Position numbers and translations under genes: made by a program. Below the pieces are notes generated by a model. The model was not told where the DNA came from. It saw nothing but the letters and a program-made list of their open reading frames with translations, and searched no databases. Below are positions 43,252-52,108 of a stretch of 64,000 bases of DNA, one piece after another (position 1 is the first letter of the stretch; the number at the start of each line of letters is the position of its first letter). Source of the DNA: Azospirillum sp. TSO22-1 (GTDB lineage Bacteria > Pseudomonadota > Alphaproteobacteria > Azospirillales > Azospirillaceae); assembly GCF_003116015.1 (NCBI RefSeq), contig NZ_LGQZ01000077.1:1-64000 (forward strand). The letters are read 5' to 3'.

Positions 43252-44246
43252 CCCCACAGCTCCGGCTGCGGCGGGTGGACCAGGGCGCCGTCGTAGCGCA
43301 GGCCGGGCGTGCGGTCCTCGGCGAGCAGCAGCGGGCCGTCCAGGTCGACGAACGCCGCCCCCTGCCCGGCCAGCACCGCCGGCGCCATCGCCAGCGAGGT
43401 CGCCACCATGCAGCCGACCATCACCTTGAAGCCCGCCGCCTCGGCCGCCGCCTTCATCAGCAGCGCCTCGGTCAGGCCGCCGGTCTTGTCCAGCTTGATG
43501 TTGACGACCTGGTACAGCCCCCGCAGCCGCTCCAGCGACGCCAGCCCGTGGCAGGACTCGTCGGCGCCCAGCGGCACCGGACAGCGGTAGCCGCGCAGCG
43601 CCTCGTCGTCGCCGGCGGGCAGCGGTTGCTCGATCAGTTCAACGCCCAGCGCCGCGAAGGCCGGGGCGTAGCGGGCGAGGTGGTCGAGCGTCCAGCCCTC
43701 GTTGGCATCGACGATCAGCCTCGCCCCAGGAGCGGCCTCACGCACCGCGTGCACGCGCTCCAGGTCGCCGTCGCCGGTCAGCTTCATCTTCAGCAGCTCG
43801 TGCCGCGCGGCGGCCTGGCGGGCGGCGGCGGCCATGATCTCCGGCTCCTCCAGGCTCAGCGTGAAGCAGGTGGCGAGCGCCCTGGGCTCGACCGGCAGTT
43901 CGGCGAGGATCCAGGCGGGGACGCGGGTGCGCTTGGCCTCCAGGTCCCACAGCGCGCAGTCCAGCGCGTTGCGCGCCGCCCCCGGCTTCATGGCGGTGCG
44001 CAGCGACAGCCGGCCGAGCCCGTCGGCGACGCGGTCGGCCATGGCCTCCAGCTCGCCGACCACCGCGTCCACGCTCTCGCCGTAGCGGGCGTAGGGCACG
44101 CATTCGCCGCGGCCGGCGAAGCCGTCGTCGTCCCGGACCTCGGCGACCACCACCTCGGCGGCGGTCTTCGAGCCCCGGGAGATCCGGAAGGCGCCGCGGA
44201 TCGGGAAGCTCTCGCGGCGGACGAGCAGGCGGCGGGTCGGGGGCAT
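43248..44246 (-). CDS. dgcA: L-Ala-D/L-Glu (dipeptide) epimerase
   Basis: A 332-residue enolase-superfamily enzyme that inverts the Glu centre of Ala-Glu from peptidoglycan turnover. The catalytic lysines are KMK at 153-155 and the KLDKTGG segment (251-257). Metal ligands are D180 (VDANEGW), E206 (IEQPL) and D229 (GADES). RGSKTAAEVVVAEV and RYGES near the start are typical. The cupin gene overlaps its stop. It diverges from no gene; the next gene upstream is a chemoreceptor on the same strand, 82 bp away. Specificity for Ala-Glu is by family resemblance. Confidence 0.88.
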   Translation of the reverse strand: MPPTRRLLVRRESFPIRGAFRISRGSKTAAEVVVAEVRDDDGFAGRGECVPYARYGESVDAVVGELEAMADRVADGLGRLSLRTAMKPGAARNALDCALWDLEAKRTRVPAWILAELPVEPRALATCFTLSLEEPEIMAAAARQAAARHELLKMKLTGDGDLERVHAVREAAPGARLIVDANEGWTLDHLARYAPAFAALGVELIEQPLPAGDDEALRGYRCPVPLGADESCHGLASLERLRGLYQVVNIKLDKTGGLTEALLMKAAAEAAGFKVMVGCMVATSLAMAPAVLAGQGAAFVDLDGPLLLAEDRTPGLRYDGALVHPPQPELWG

Positions 44247-44328
44247 GGCGGGCCTTCGGCGGCTGCGGTTCAGCGAAAGATACCCGCCCCCTCCCCCGGA
44301 TCAAGGCCCCCGGATCAAGGTCGGTGTG

Positions 44329-45372
44329 TCAGGAAAGGCCGGCGCCCTTGCCCTGCACGATCACCCCGTACCAGCCCAGCCCGCGGTAGGTTTCGTAGCC
44401 GGGGGTGAGCGCGAAGGCGACGTGGCGGCCGTCGGGCTCCAGGTAGTGGCCCATGGTGCGCCCCTCGGTGCGCAGCGGCACCACCTCCGACAGCAGGCCG
44501 CGGCCGTCGGACGAGGCGATCACCCGGTGCCGGGCGTCCACCAGCAGGCAGCGGCTGTGCTCGCGCTCGCCCTCCTCCAGCCGCACGCCCTCGACGACGG
44601 CGCGGGCCTGCGGCTCCCAGTCGAAGAAGATGCCCAGCACGCCGACCGGCTCGCCGCCCGCCTCGCCGTCGCGGCGGATGGCGGTGGCGTAGGTGGCGAC
44701 CACGCGGTCGTCGAGCCGGCGGTTGCGGCCAACGTCGCCCACCGTGAACTCGCCGCCGTCGCGGGTCGCCAGCGCCTGGCGGAACCACGGCTCGTCGGTC
44801 ACCAGCGCGCCGATGGCGCCGGGGTACATGTTCGGCCGGCCGGTGGCGATCACCTCGCCCGCCCTGTTGCAGATCCACAGGTCAAGATAAACGGTGTAGG
44901 ATTCCAGGATGACGCCGAGGCGGTGCGCGGCGTGCTTGCGCGCCGCCGCGGTCGGGTCGGCGGCGCAGTTGACCACCGCGCTGTCCGTCGCCCACCATCG
45001 CACGTCGCACGAGCGTTCGTACAGGTTGCGGTCGATGATCTCGATCATGTTGAGCGACAGGTCGGCCAGCCGCTTGCCCTTCATCTCGCGCACCATGTCG
45101 GTGCCGGCGTTCATCAGGTGATCGACGCGCGCCACGATCTCCGAGCGCAGGTCGCGGGTGACGACGTTGACCTGCTTGGAGATCTCCGACACCTCGTTGG
45201 CGACGACGGCGAAGCCGCGGCCCGCCTCGCCGGCGCGCGCGGCCTCGATCAGCGCGTTCATGGCCAGCATCTTGGTGCGCCGGGTGATATCCTCGATCAA
45301 CGTGACCTTGCGCGAGGCGACGTCGAGCACGTCGCGGGACAGGTCGAACAGCGGGTTGCCTGCAACGCTCAT
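44329..45372 (-). CDS. Short cytoplasmic chemoreceptor with C-terminal Cache-like domain
   Basis: A 347-residue protein. The chemoreceptor tip ([36 protein letters not shown]) lies at about 32-68, with a very short helical rod. The rest (about 120-340) looks like a Cache-type ligand domain: [60 protein letters not shown]. There is no membrane helix. GAGAGGG precedes the ATG at 45372. A perfect FNR-type site lies 88 bp upstream, suggesting oxygen-linked expression. Confidence 0.85.
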   Translation of the reverse strand: MSVAGNPLFDLSRDVLDVASRKVTLIEDITRRTKMLAMNALIEAARAGEAGRGFAVVANEVSEISKQVNVVTRDLRSEIVARVDHLMNAGTDMVREMKGKRLADLSLNMIEIIDRNLYERSCDVRWWATDSAVVNCAADPTAAARKHAAHRLGVILESYTVYLDLWICNRAGEVIATGRPNMYPGAIGALVTDEPWFRQALATRDGGEFTVGDVGRNRRLDDRVVATYATAIRRDGEAGGEPVGVLGIFFDWEPQARAVVEGVRLEEGEREHSRCLLVDARHRVIASSDGRGLLSEVVPLRTEGRTMGHYLEPDGRHVAFALTPGYETYRGLGWYGVIVQGKGAGLS

Positions 45373-45824
45373 GAATTTCCCTCTCCCGGAATCGTTTGTG
45401 CGGTGCACATCAAATCCCGTGCCAGAAAGAGCGCGCGGCGGACGTTGTCACACAAATACTTGATAATGATCAATTTGAAACAATCAGCGCAAAGATAACC
45501 ATAATAAAATTAAGTGTTTCGCCAGAGGACTTTGCCGCAAACATCGGCAGGTCGCGCACCGCGGGGGCACCGTGCGGCCCGAACGATGTCCTGGCTGTAA
45601 CAATACCGCCGGGTTGCGCAATCGCATTGCGCACAAGTTGCGGTTTCGTGTCTGAACTTGCGAACGCGAGCCTTCGTCTGCCCAAAACACGGGCATCCAT
45701 CGCGCGGCCATGCAGCGGACGCTGGGCGTCCCGTCCCGGCTATACCATCAGCGCAGTGTCACGCGGCGCCGGGATGTGCCACCCTTTGGACCATCGGTTC
45801 AACAAACGGAAAGGAGGTGATCCA
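45373..45824. other. Intergenic region with an AT-rich tract
   Basis: No gene is seen in these 452 bp, apart from weak short frames. Roughly 45445-45520 is strikingly AT-rich for this genome (TACTTGATAATGATCAATTT, ATAACCATAATAAAATTAAG) and carries an FNR-type site. It probably holds the promoters for the divergent chemoreceptor and small secreted protein genes. Confidence 0.75.
45460..45473. promoter_or_regulatory. Perfect FNR/Anr/FixK-type binding site
   Basis: TTGAT-AATG-ATCAA matches the FNR/FixK consensus TTGAT-N4-ATCAA at every defined base. Its centre is 94 bp from the chemoreceptor start (minus strand) and about 360 bp from the small-protein start (plus strand). Activation from position -41.5 would put the chemoreceptor transcript start near 45425. 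Confidence 0.75.
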
Positions 45825-46004
45825 ATGTCTCATGGAGCCAAGCCGGTCATCGCTGCGGCGTTCGGCGTTGCGGTTCTGCTGACGGCGGGGATCGCCGTTG
45901 CCGACTGCGGGCCGTCCCACAAGACCGTCAGCCTTCCGCAGGCGCCGTCGACTGACACGGTCGCCAAGCCGCCCGTTTCCACTCCGGGCAGCACCCGCGG
46001 CTGA
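45825..46004 (+). CDS. 59-residue secreted or membrane-anchored small protein
   Basis: It begins MSHGAKPVIAAAFGVAVLLT and has a signal-peptide-like N-terminus with AVADCG after the core; the sole Cys follows the hydrophobic part but lacks a proper lipobox. The remainder is Pro-, Ser- and Thr-rich (KTVSLPQAPSTDTVAKPPVS) and unstructured. The ribosome-binding site AAGGAGGTGA (45811-45820) is fully complementary to the 16S tail, and a strong terminator follows 23 bases after the stop. Tight gene borders make it likely real and well translated. Function unknown. Confidence 0.72.
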   Translation: MSHGAKPVIAAAFGVAVLLTAGIAVADCGPSHKTVSLPQAPSTDTVAKPPVSTPGSTRG

Positions 46005-46027
46005 AGACCGCTCGCACCATGCACGAC

Positions 46028-46076
46028 GGGCCGCCCCGCAGGGGGCGGCCCGTTTTCTTTTGGCCCGTTTTCTTTT
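46028..46076 (+). terminator. Intrinsic terminator with duplicated tail
   Basis: GGGCCGCCCC-GCAG-GGGCGGCCC(C) forms a perfect 10-bp stem with a 4-base loop (46028-46051), followed by GTTTTCTTTT. The segment GGCCCGTTTTCTTTT is repeated exactly in tandem (46047-46061 and 46062-46076). It ends the small-protein transcript. Confidence 0.9.
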
Positions 46077-46098
46077 GAATGGCAGGGACGAAGCGACG

Positions 46099-47409
46099 TC
46101 ACGCCACCTTGTGGATCTCGTCCAGGAAGACCTGAACCTCGCGGGTCAGGCGGTCGGCCTGGGCGGCCATCTGCTCCGAGGCGGAGAACACCTCATGCGC
46201 GGTGCCGCTGGTCCGCGTTGCGGCGTCGGTGACCTCGCGGATGTCGTCGGACACCGCGCGGGTGCCGGCGGCCGCGTGCTCCATGTTGTGGACGATCTCG
46301 CGGATGGCGCCGCCCTGGTGCTCGATGGCGTCGGCGATGCCGCCGGCGATGCTGTTGATCGACTGGATGGTGCGGCCGATGCCCATGATGGCGCCCACCG
46401 CCTGCTCGGTGGAGGACTGGATGCCGGAGATCTGCTGGGCGATCTCGCCCGTCGCCTTGCCGGTCTGGTCGGCCAGCCGCTTGACCTCCTGCGCCACCAC
46501 GGCGAAGCCCTTGCCGGCCTCGCCCGCCCGCGCCGCCTCGATGGTGGCGTTCAGCGCCAGCAGGTTGGTCTGCGACGCGATGTCGTTGATCAGCGTCACC
46601 ACGTCGCCCACGGTGCGCGCCGCGCCCGACAGGTTGCCGACCAGGCCGTTGGTGCGCTCCGCCTCGTCGGCCGCCTCGGCGGCGACGCTGGCGACCTGCC
46701 CGACCTGACGGGCGATCTCGCCGATGGAGGTCGACAACTCCTCGGTGGCCGCCGCCACGCCGCCGACGCTGGAGCCGGTCTGCGCCGCCGCCGCGGCGAC
46801 CGAGGACGCCTTGCCGGTGGCGGTCTGCGCGTCGGTCTCCATGGTGCGGGCCGACATTTCCAGCTGGTGCGCGGTGCTGGCCACCTCGGCGCAGACCTGC
46901 CGGATGTGCCCCTCGAAGCGCTCGGTCACCCCGGCGAAGCCCTTGACCTTCTGCGCCATGGCGTCGGTGGCGGCGTTGATGGTGCCGCTGGCGCGCAGGA
47001 AGCTGCCCTGCATGCCCCTCGCCACGATGCGGCGGAAGTACTTGTTGGCGGAGACGTGGCTCATCGACGCCGCCGCCTCGCGCACGAAGGCGTCGGTTCG
47101 GTCGATCAGGTCGTTCAGCTCGTGGAACAGCTCGCCCAGGTCGCCGCCCTCGCGGATGTGGACGACGCGCACCTCGAAGTCGCCGCGGGCGACGGACCGG
47201 CACACCGCGCCGGCCTCGCGCACCGCGCGCGCGGCGCGGCCCAGGCTCAACACCACGCCGGCCAGCGCCGCCAGCGCCAGCCCACCCAGCGCCAGCCGCA
47301 GCCACGCCCCGCCAAGGTTGGCGAGATCCACCGCCACGCCCGCCACCAGCAGCGCACCGGCCAGCAGCGCCAGCCCCGACGCCCTAGAGAGAGAAGACGA
47401 ATTCGTCAT
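46099..47409 (-). CDS. Methyl-accepting chemotaxis protein, receptor half of a split Aer-like sensor
   Basis: A 436-residue receptor. Two close hydrophobic helices at about 11-52 ([39 protein letters not shown]) form a membrane hairpin with almost no periplasmic part, then a HAMP-like segment and the methyl-accepting domain with tip [20 protein letters not shown] and [17 protein letters not shown]. The 26-bp overlap with the upstream PAS gene and the missing periplasmic sensor show it takes input from that PAS protein, like Aer cut in two. No pentapeptide tether is present. Confidence 0.9.
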   Translation of the reverse strand: MTNSSSLSRASGLALLAGALLVAGVAVDLANLGGAWLRLALGGLALAALAGVVLSLGRAARAVREAGAVCRSVARGDFEVRVVHIREGGDLGELFHELNDLIDRTDAFVREAAASMSHVSANKYFRRIVARGMQGSFLRASGTINAATDAMAQKVKGFAGVTERFEGHIRQVCAEVASTAHQLEMSARTMETDAQTATGKASSVAAAAAQTGSSVGGVAAATEELSTSIGEIARQVGQVASVAAEAADEAERTNGLVGNLSGAARTVGDVVTLINDIASQTNLLALNATIEAARAGEAGKGFAVVAQEVKRLADQTGKATGEIAQQISGIQSSTEQAVGAIMGIGRTIQSINSIAGGIADAIEHQGGAIREIVHNMEHAAAGTRAVSDDIREVTDAATRTSGTAHEVFSASEQMAAQADRLTREVQVFLDEIHKVA

Positions 47410-47908
47410 ACCCGATCCCCTTCTCCGTCAGGAGCGCGACGACGGCGGCGAACGCCGCCTCCATGCCCTGTTTGCGGTCGGCGTGCCTGTCCTCGATCTC
47501 CAGCAGCGTGCGGTAGAGCGGTACCACCTTCTCGATGGCCGAACGCTCCGGAACCCGGCGGCTGGAATGGTAGCCGATGACCCGCCCGGAGTCGTCGTAG
47601 CTGGGGGTGACGTGCGCGAAGACCCAGTAATGGTCGCCGTTGCGCGCCCGGTTGATGACGTAGGCGAAGATCTCCTGGCCAGCGCCCAGGGTGTCCCACA
47701 GCAGCTTGAAGACGCAGCGCGGCATGTCCGGATGGCGCACGATGGAGTGCGGCTGGCCGAGGAGGTCCTCCTCGCCGTAGCCCGCCACGCGCTGGAACAC
47801 GCGGTTGGCGTAGGTGATGCGCCCCTTGAGGTCCGTCTTGCTGACGATCACCTCGTCAGGCTCGAAGAACCGCTCCACCCCGGTAAGGGGAACGTCGCGA
47901 CGTGCCAT
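47384..47908 (-). CDS. Aer-type PAS domain protein, sensor half of a split receptor
   Basis: A 174-residue cytoplasmic PAS protein. [35 protein letters not shown], and [20 protein letters not shown]-like text ([20 protein letters not shown]) match the FAD-binding PAS of Aer, including the conserved W of HYWV. A helical tail (about 130-174) would dock on a receptor. The gene overlaps the chemoreceptor gene by 26 bp, indicating coupled synthesis. It probably senses redox state or oxygen through flavin; flavin binding is inferred. Confidence 0.87.
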   Translation of the reverse strand: MARRDVPLTGVERFFEPDEVIVSKTDLKGRITYANRVFQRVAGYGEEDLLGQPHSIVRHPDMPRCVFKLLWDTLGAGQEIFAYVINRARNGDHYWVFAHVTPSYDDSGRVIGYHSSRRVPERSAIEKVVPLYRTLLEIEDRHADRKQGMEAAFAAVVALLTEKGIGYDEFVFSL

Positions 47909-48072
47909 GCGATGCCTCGATGGTCCCGTGGTCGGCGCCCGGGACTCATTGTTTCAAAATTGTCATCTCTCCAGGCTGGCTTTCCCAAAGGAAATGCACG
48001 GCCTGCGGCACAATAGGTGGGGCCCACGGTCGAAAAAAGATTAATATTTATAACCGAACTGAAATATCACAG

Positions 48073-49449
48073 TCACTCGGGCGGGTGCGGCACGGTGAGG
48101 ACGCGGCCGACCGGCGGGTTCTCGATGATGGCGGCCATGCCGCTGGGCCAGCGCACCTCGACCCGCTCCACCGCATCGGCGCTGCCCAGCCCGAAATGCG
48201 CCACCGGCTCCATCTGGCAGAGATAGCCGGACCCGGCGCAGACCACCCGCGTCTGCCGCCGCCCGCGCGCGGTGCAGATGACCAGTGCGCCGCGCGCCGG
48301 CGCACCGTAGGGGGTGAGCGGCTGCACGCGCAGCCAGTGGTTGGCGTTGGGCAGCGTGCGGTAAAAGGACAGCGGCTGCGCCTCCGACTCGCCGTGCGCG
48401 ATGATGAGTTCCAGACGGCCGTCGCCGTCCAGGTCGGCCACCGCGGCGCCGGTGCCGGTCCCCCGGGGCTCCGCCGCGTCGCCCAGATCCACCTCGGTCC
48501 AGGCGTCGTCGCGCCAGGCGAACAGCCGGTTGGGCTCGCCGAAATTGTTGAAGAACAGCTCCTGGTGGCCGTCGTTGTCGAAGTCGGCGGCGATCACCGT
48601 GCGCACCCGCGAGGGCAGCGACAGGTCGCCGTTCGCCGCATCGACGAAGCCGCCGCCGGCCCGCTGCTGGTAGAGGCGGTGCGGCCCCTCCCAGTTGCCG
48701 ACCAGCAGGTCGAGCAGCCCGTCGCCGCCGGCGTCCAGCACCGCGACGCCGCGCGCCGCGTTGCGCGAGTCGGCGATGCCGCGCTCGCCGGCAATCTCCT
48801 CGAAGGTGCCGTCGCCGAGGTTGCGGAACAGGAAGTTGGGGCCGGCCTCGTTGACCGCGACGATGTCCATGCGGTCGCCGAGCAACGGGGCGGCGAGCAG
48901 CCCGCGGCCGATCCCGATGAGGTCGATGCCCGCCTCCTCCGCCGTGTCGATCAGCCGGCCGCGGCGGCTCAGCTCATAGAGGCGCAGCGGTGCCTCCTCG
49001 GTGGCGATGACGAAGCCGTAACGCCCGCGCCCCTCGCGGTCGATGGCGGCGACCGAGCGGCCGGGCAGCCGGTTGGCGGCGGACGCGTTCTCCGACTGGC
49101 TCAGCAGGTCGAGCCAGCGCTTGCCGAAGCCGGCGAACAGCCGGTCGCAGGTCTCGTCCGGCTGGCCGCCGCAATCGGCGTTGAGGACGTAGATCTCCTC
49201 GCGCCCGTCGCCGTCCATGTCGGCGGCGGCGACGCCCACCGCCTTGCGCGACGGATCGGCGAGCACCGGGTCGGCGATGTCGGAGAGGGTCTTCCCGTCC
49301 CACTTGAGCACGAGGTTGGCGGTGCCGTAGCCGGCGACGAACACCTCGAACGCGCCATCACCGTCCACGTCGGCCACCGCGACGCCGTTCGACAGGCGCG
49401 GCTCGTTGCCGGCGATCTGGTCCGAGCAGTCCAGGAACATCGGCGCCAT
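48073..49449 (-). CDS. FG-GAP/VCBS repeat protein with ASPIC/UnbV C-terminus
   Basis: A 458-residue predicted beta-propeller. Calcium-loop motifs DVDGDG, DMDGDG, DAGGDG, DFDNDG and DLDGDG mark five or more FG-GAP blades. The last about 60 residues (VAHFGLGSADAVERVEVRWP and the end) fit the ASPIC/UnbV domain. Such proteins are usually secreted, yet no signal peptide follows the ATG at 49449 (MAPMFLDCSDQIAGNEPRLS). It may be exported another way or act inside. It stands alone between min genes and the split Aer locus. Confidence 0.85.
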   Translation of the reverse strand: MAPMFLDCSDQIAGNEPRLSNGVAVADVDGDGAFEVFVAGYGTANLVLKWDGKTLSDIADPVLADPSRKAVGVAAADMDGDGREEIYVLNADCGGQPDETCDRLFAGFGKRWLDLLSQSENASAANRLPGRSVAAIDREGRGRYGFVIATEEAPLRLYELSRRGRLIDTAEEAGIDLIGIGRGLLAAPLLGDRMDIVAVNEAGPNFLFRNLGDGTFEEIAGERGIADSRNAARGVAVLDAGGDGLLDLLVGNWEGPHRLYQQRAGGGFVDAANGDLSLPSRVRTVIAADFDNDGHQELFFNNFGEPNRLFAWRDDAWTEVDLGDAAEPRGTGTGAAVADLDGDGRLELIIAHGESEAQPLSFYRTLPNANHWLRVQPLTPYGAPARGALVICTARGRRQTRVVCAGSGYLCQMEPVAHFGLGSADAVERVEVRWPSGMAAIIENPPVGRVLTVPHPPE

Positions 49450-49552
49450 CCCTTCCCCATGTTTATCTGAGGAATACCCCCGGACGGGCCGGGCGTAAAC
49501 CCGGACGGAAGCGTAGGCGGCGGTGGAAAGCGGCGAAGCGTGACACCCTTTA

Positions 49553-49650
49553 TACCGTCATGGCCGGGCCTGTCCCGGCCATCCACGTGCCCGAACGCCC
49601 ACAAACGTCCGGGTGCGTGGATGACCGGGACAAGCCCGGCCATGACGGTA
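49553..49650. repeat. Alphaproteobacterial palindromic repeat element
   Basis: Bases 49553-49587 and 49616-49650 are inverse complements at 33 of 35 positions, with a 28-base loop that is itself partly palindromic. Read as protein it gives MAGLVPVIHA and DRPGHDG, the well-known spurious peptides of intergenic palindromes in Rhizobiales and Rhodospirillales. It lies downstream of minE. Confidence 0.9.
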
Positions 49651-49677
49651 CATGGGGAAAAGGTGCAAAAGCGCGGC

Positions 49678-50076
49678 TCACCGCCGCTTCGACACGCCGC
49701 CGTTGGTGAGCACGCTGGCCGCCGACTTGATCGGCACGGCCTTGTCGTCGTCCTCGTCCTTGGCGACGCCGTTGGCCGGCTTGGACGGGACGGCGTCCTT
49801 GACCGCCGACGGCGCCTTGATCTGGTCGCGGCCCGGCAGCTCGATGTTGACCTCCAGCGTCGAGCAGTCGCCGCCGCGGTCGAGCTTCACCTCGACCTTG
49901 TTGGCGTCGATGTCCACGTACTTGGCGATCACCGCCAGCAGCTCCTGCTGGAGCATCGGCAGATAATCCGGCCCGGACCGCCCGACCCGCTCGTGCGCCA
50001 TGACGATCTGCAGGCGCTCCTTGGCCTGGACGGCCGAGGTCTTCGGAGCGGAGCGGAAGAAGCTGAAGATGCTCAT
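49678..50076 (-). CDS. minE: Cell division topological specificity factor MinE, extended
   Basis: A 132-residue MinE. The membrane-targeting start MSIFSFFRS and the anti-MinCD helix VQAKERLQIVMAHERVGRSG are clear, followed by YLPMLQQELLAVIAKYVDID and the dimer strand LEVNIELPGRDQIK. MinE is usually about 85-90 residues; here about 40 extra, charged and disordered residues follow (KDEDDDKAVPIKSAASVLTN). It drives MinD oscillation so that division occurs at midcell. Its ATG overlaps the minD stop (ATGA), in the order minC-minD-minE. Confidence 0.93.
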   Translation of the reverse strand: MSIFSFFRSAPKTSAVQAKERLQIVMAHERVGRSGPDYLPMLQQELLAVIAKYVDIDANKVEVKLDRGGDCSTLEVNIELPGRDQIKAPSAVKDAVPSKPANGVAKDEDDDKAVPIKSAASVLTNGGVSKRR

Positions 50077-50888
50077 GCGCTCCTCCGCAGGAGGCGGCTG
50101 AACAGCCCCTTCTTCTGCACGGTGGTGAAACGGTGCTCGACGTCCTCGCCCAGGAAGCGGCCGACCGCGTCCAGATAGGCCTGCCCGGCGTTGGAGTTCT
50201 CGTCGAGGATCACCGGCATGCCGATGTTGGAGGCGCGCAGCACCGCCTGGCTCTCCGGGATCACGCCCAGGAGCGGGATCGCCAGGATCTCCAGCACGTC
50301 GTCGACCTTCAGCATCTCGCCCTTCTCGACGCGCTCCGGATCGTAGCGGGTGAGCAGGAGCTGCTGGGTGACCGGCTCCATGCCCTGCTCGGCCCGGCGC
50401 GACTTGGCGCTCAGCACGCCCAGGATGCGGTCGCTGTCGCGCACCGAGGAGACCTCGGGGTTGGTCACGATGATCGCGTGGTCGGCGAAGTACAGCGACA
50501 TCAGCGCGCCGCGCTCGATGCCCGCCGGGCTGTCGCAGACGATGTAGTCGAACTCCTTGCACAGCTCGTTCAGGATGCGCTCGACCCCCTCCTTGGTCAG
50601 CGCGTCCTTGTCGCGCGTCTGCGAGGTGGGGAGGATGTACAGGTTGTCGACCCGCTTGTCCTTGATGAGCGCCTGGTTGAGCTTCGCCTCGCCGTTGATG
50701 ACGTTGATGAAGTCGAACACCACGCGGCGTTCGCAGCCCATCACCAGGTCGAGGTTGCGCAGGCCGACGTCGAAGTCGATGACGACCGTCTTGAAGCCGC
50801 GCAAGGCGAGTCCGGTCGCGAAAGCGGCTGACGACGTCGTCTTGCCGACGCCGCCCTTGCCGGAAGTCATGACGATGATCTTGCCCAA
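50073..50888 (-). CDS. minD: Septum site-determining ATPase MinD
   Basis: A 271-residue MinD. The deviant Walker A SGKGGVGKTTSS (9-20) includes the signature lysine K11. VIDFDVGLRNLDLVMG is the switch region, and VCDSPAGIE is Walker B. The C-terminal amphipathic helix KKGLFSRLLRR binds membrane when ATP is bound. It recruits MinC and is displaced by MinE. GAGAGG lies upstream of the ATG; minC ends 31 bases earlier. Confidence 0.97.
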   Translation of the reverse strand: MGKIIVMTSGKGGVGKTTSSAAFATGLALRGFKTVVIDFDVGLRNLDLVMGCERRVVFDFINVINGEAKLNQALIKDKRVDNLYILPTSQTRDKDALTKEGVERILNELCKEFDYIVCDSPAGIERGALMSLYFADHAIIVTNPEVSSVRDSDRILGVLSAKSRRAEQGMEPVTQQLLLTRYDPERVEKGEMLKVDDVLEILAIPLLGVIPESQAVLRASNIGMPVILDENSNAGQAYLDAVGRFLGEDVEHRFTTVQKKGLFSRLLRRSA

Positions 50889-50919
50889 CGAGCCTCTCCT
50901 ACGAAGCTAGAGTTTCAAA

Positions 50920-51663
50920 TCACAGCAGTGCGATGTGCAGAAAGCCGTCGTCCAGTCGGATCTGCACGGCCTTCTTGAGAAGCGACGGGTCCAGGTCCTC
51001 GCTGACGCGGTAGAGGCCGGCGATCGACACCACCTCGGCCTCCAGGCTCTGGCAGAAGATGCGGGCGCCGCTGTCGCCCGAGATGCCGGCCAGCGCACGC
51101 CCGCGCAGCGCGCCGTAGACGTGGATGTTGCCGTCCGCCAGCACCTCGGCGCCGTGGCTGACCGACGCGGTGACGATCAGGTCGGTGCCCTGCGCGTAGA
51201 GCTGCGTGCCGGAGCGCACCGGCTCGGTGACCACCAGGGCGGGGCGGAACACCGGCTCCGGCGGCGGCGCCACCGGCTGACCCGAGCTGTCCACCGGCCG
51301 CGCCAGTTCCAGCTTCGCGGCGCGCCCGGTCGGCATCGGCACCAGTCCGCAGGCCAGCGACTGCTCCTGCACCGCGGCCGGGCCGCCGTGGAAGCCGATG
51401 GGCAGCAGGTACTGCTCGCGCACCCTGCCGACGAAGGCGGCGACGTCGAACGCCACCGCGTCCGGCAGCTCGTCGAAGTCCAGCACGATCGGCGCGTGGC
51501 GGAAGAAGTTGGGCGCCTGGCGCACCTTGCCGGCCAGCGCCGGGAAGAAGTTCGCCGATGCCGGGTCGAGCACCTTCAGCACCATCATGGTGAAGGAGTT
51601 GCCCCGCAACTGGAACGGCGCGTCCCGTTCGCTCACCTGACCGGCGCTGCTCACCGCCACCAT
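50920..51663 (-). CDS. minC: Septum formation inhibitor MinC
   Basis: A 247-residue MinC. The N-terminal FtsZ-inhibiting domain (about 10-110; FQLRGNSFTMMVLKVLDPAS) is joined by a Pro-rich linker to a C-terminal beta-helix (about 145-240; SGTQLYAQGTDLIVTASVSH, GAEVLADGNIHVYGALRGRA), which binds MinD. The frame stays open up to 51795, but the Met at 51663 gives a family-like N-terminus; the longer form would add 44 Gly- and Trp-rich residues of no likeness. Confidence 0.93.
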   Translation of the reverse strand: MVAVSSAGQVSERDAPFQLRGNSFTMMVLKVLDPASANFFPALAGKVRQAPNFFRHAPIVLDFDELPDAVAFDVAAFVGRVREQYLLPIGFHGGPAAVQEQSLACGLVPMPTGRAAKLELARPVDSSGQPVAPPPEPVFRPALVVTEPVRSGTQLYAQGTDLIVTASVSHGAEVLADGNIHVYGALRGRALAGISGDSGARIFCQSLEAEVVSIAGLYRVSEDLDPSLLKKAVQIRLDDGFLHIALL

Positions 51664-52108
51664 CCTGACCGCCCTGCCGTATCCAAGTCGCCCGCGAAAA
51701 CCATCCACGCCGTGCGGGCGGCCGGCGAGCCAGCCCCCTTCTAGCCATGCGTGCCAGCCCGGTTCAAGTGCCACCGCGCCGGAAAGGAGTGACAACGATC
51801 AGCCCTGCACACACGGCATAGGCCCCATCGGGCGGGCCGCCCGCCTTCCCAGGCCGGGCAATCCGTCGGAGGCGCCAATGTGTTGGGCTGAGGATGCTCC
51901 TCACCACAAAGTATAGTAACTTAACCCGATATTGTGGGTAAAGCGTTTCCTGCGGCAAGATCCGCCGCGATTTCGCGTGGAAAGGCGGGGACTTCCCCAA
52001 CCGGGGCACGCCGCCCGCGCCGCCGGCGCACCCCCAGCGGCAACACGCCGCACCTGGGTCCTATCCACAACATCTTGTATGAAATTTTTACGTAGGCCGC
52101 AACTTCGG
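51664..52108. other. Intergenic region upstream of minC
   Basis: No gene is recognised in this stretch, which separates minC from the leader RNA. On the minus strand a TATACT (51910-51915) could be a -10 for the min operon, with only a weak -35. Near 52061 CTATCCACA differs by one base from a DnaA box. The segment 51895-51940 is less GC-rich than its surroundings. Confidence 0.5.

Noticed and set aside
46028-46076. Tandem GGCCCGTTTTCTTTT as an insertion-target duplication
   Set aside because: The two copies are directly adjacent with nothing between them, so simple slippage explains them.
49540-50178. Plus-strand frame opposite minE
   Set aside because: It begins in the palindromic element and is a shadow of minE and minD.
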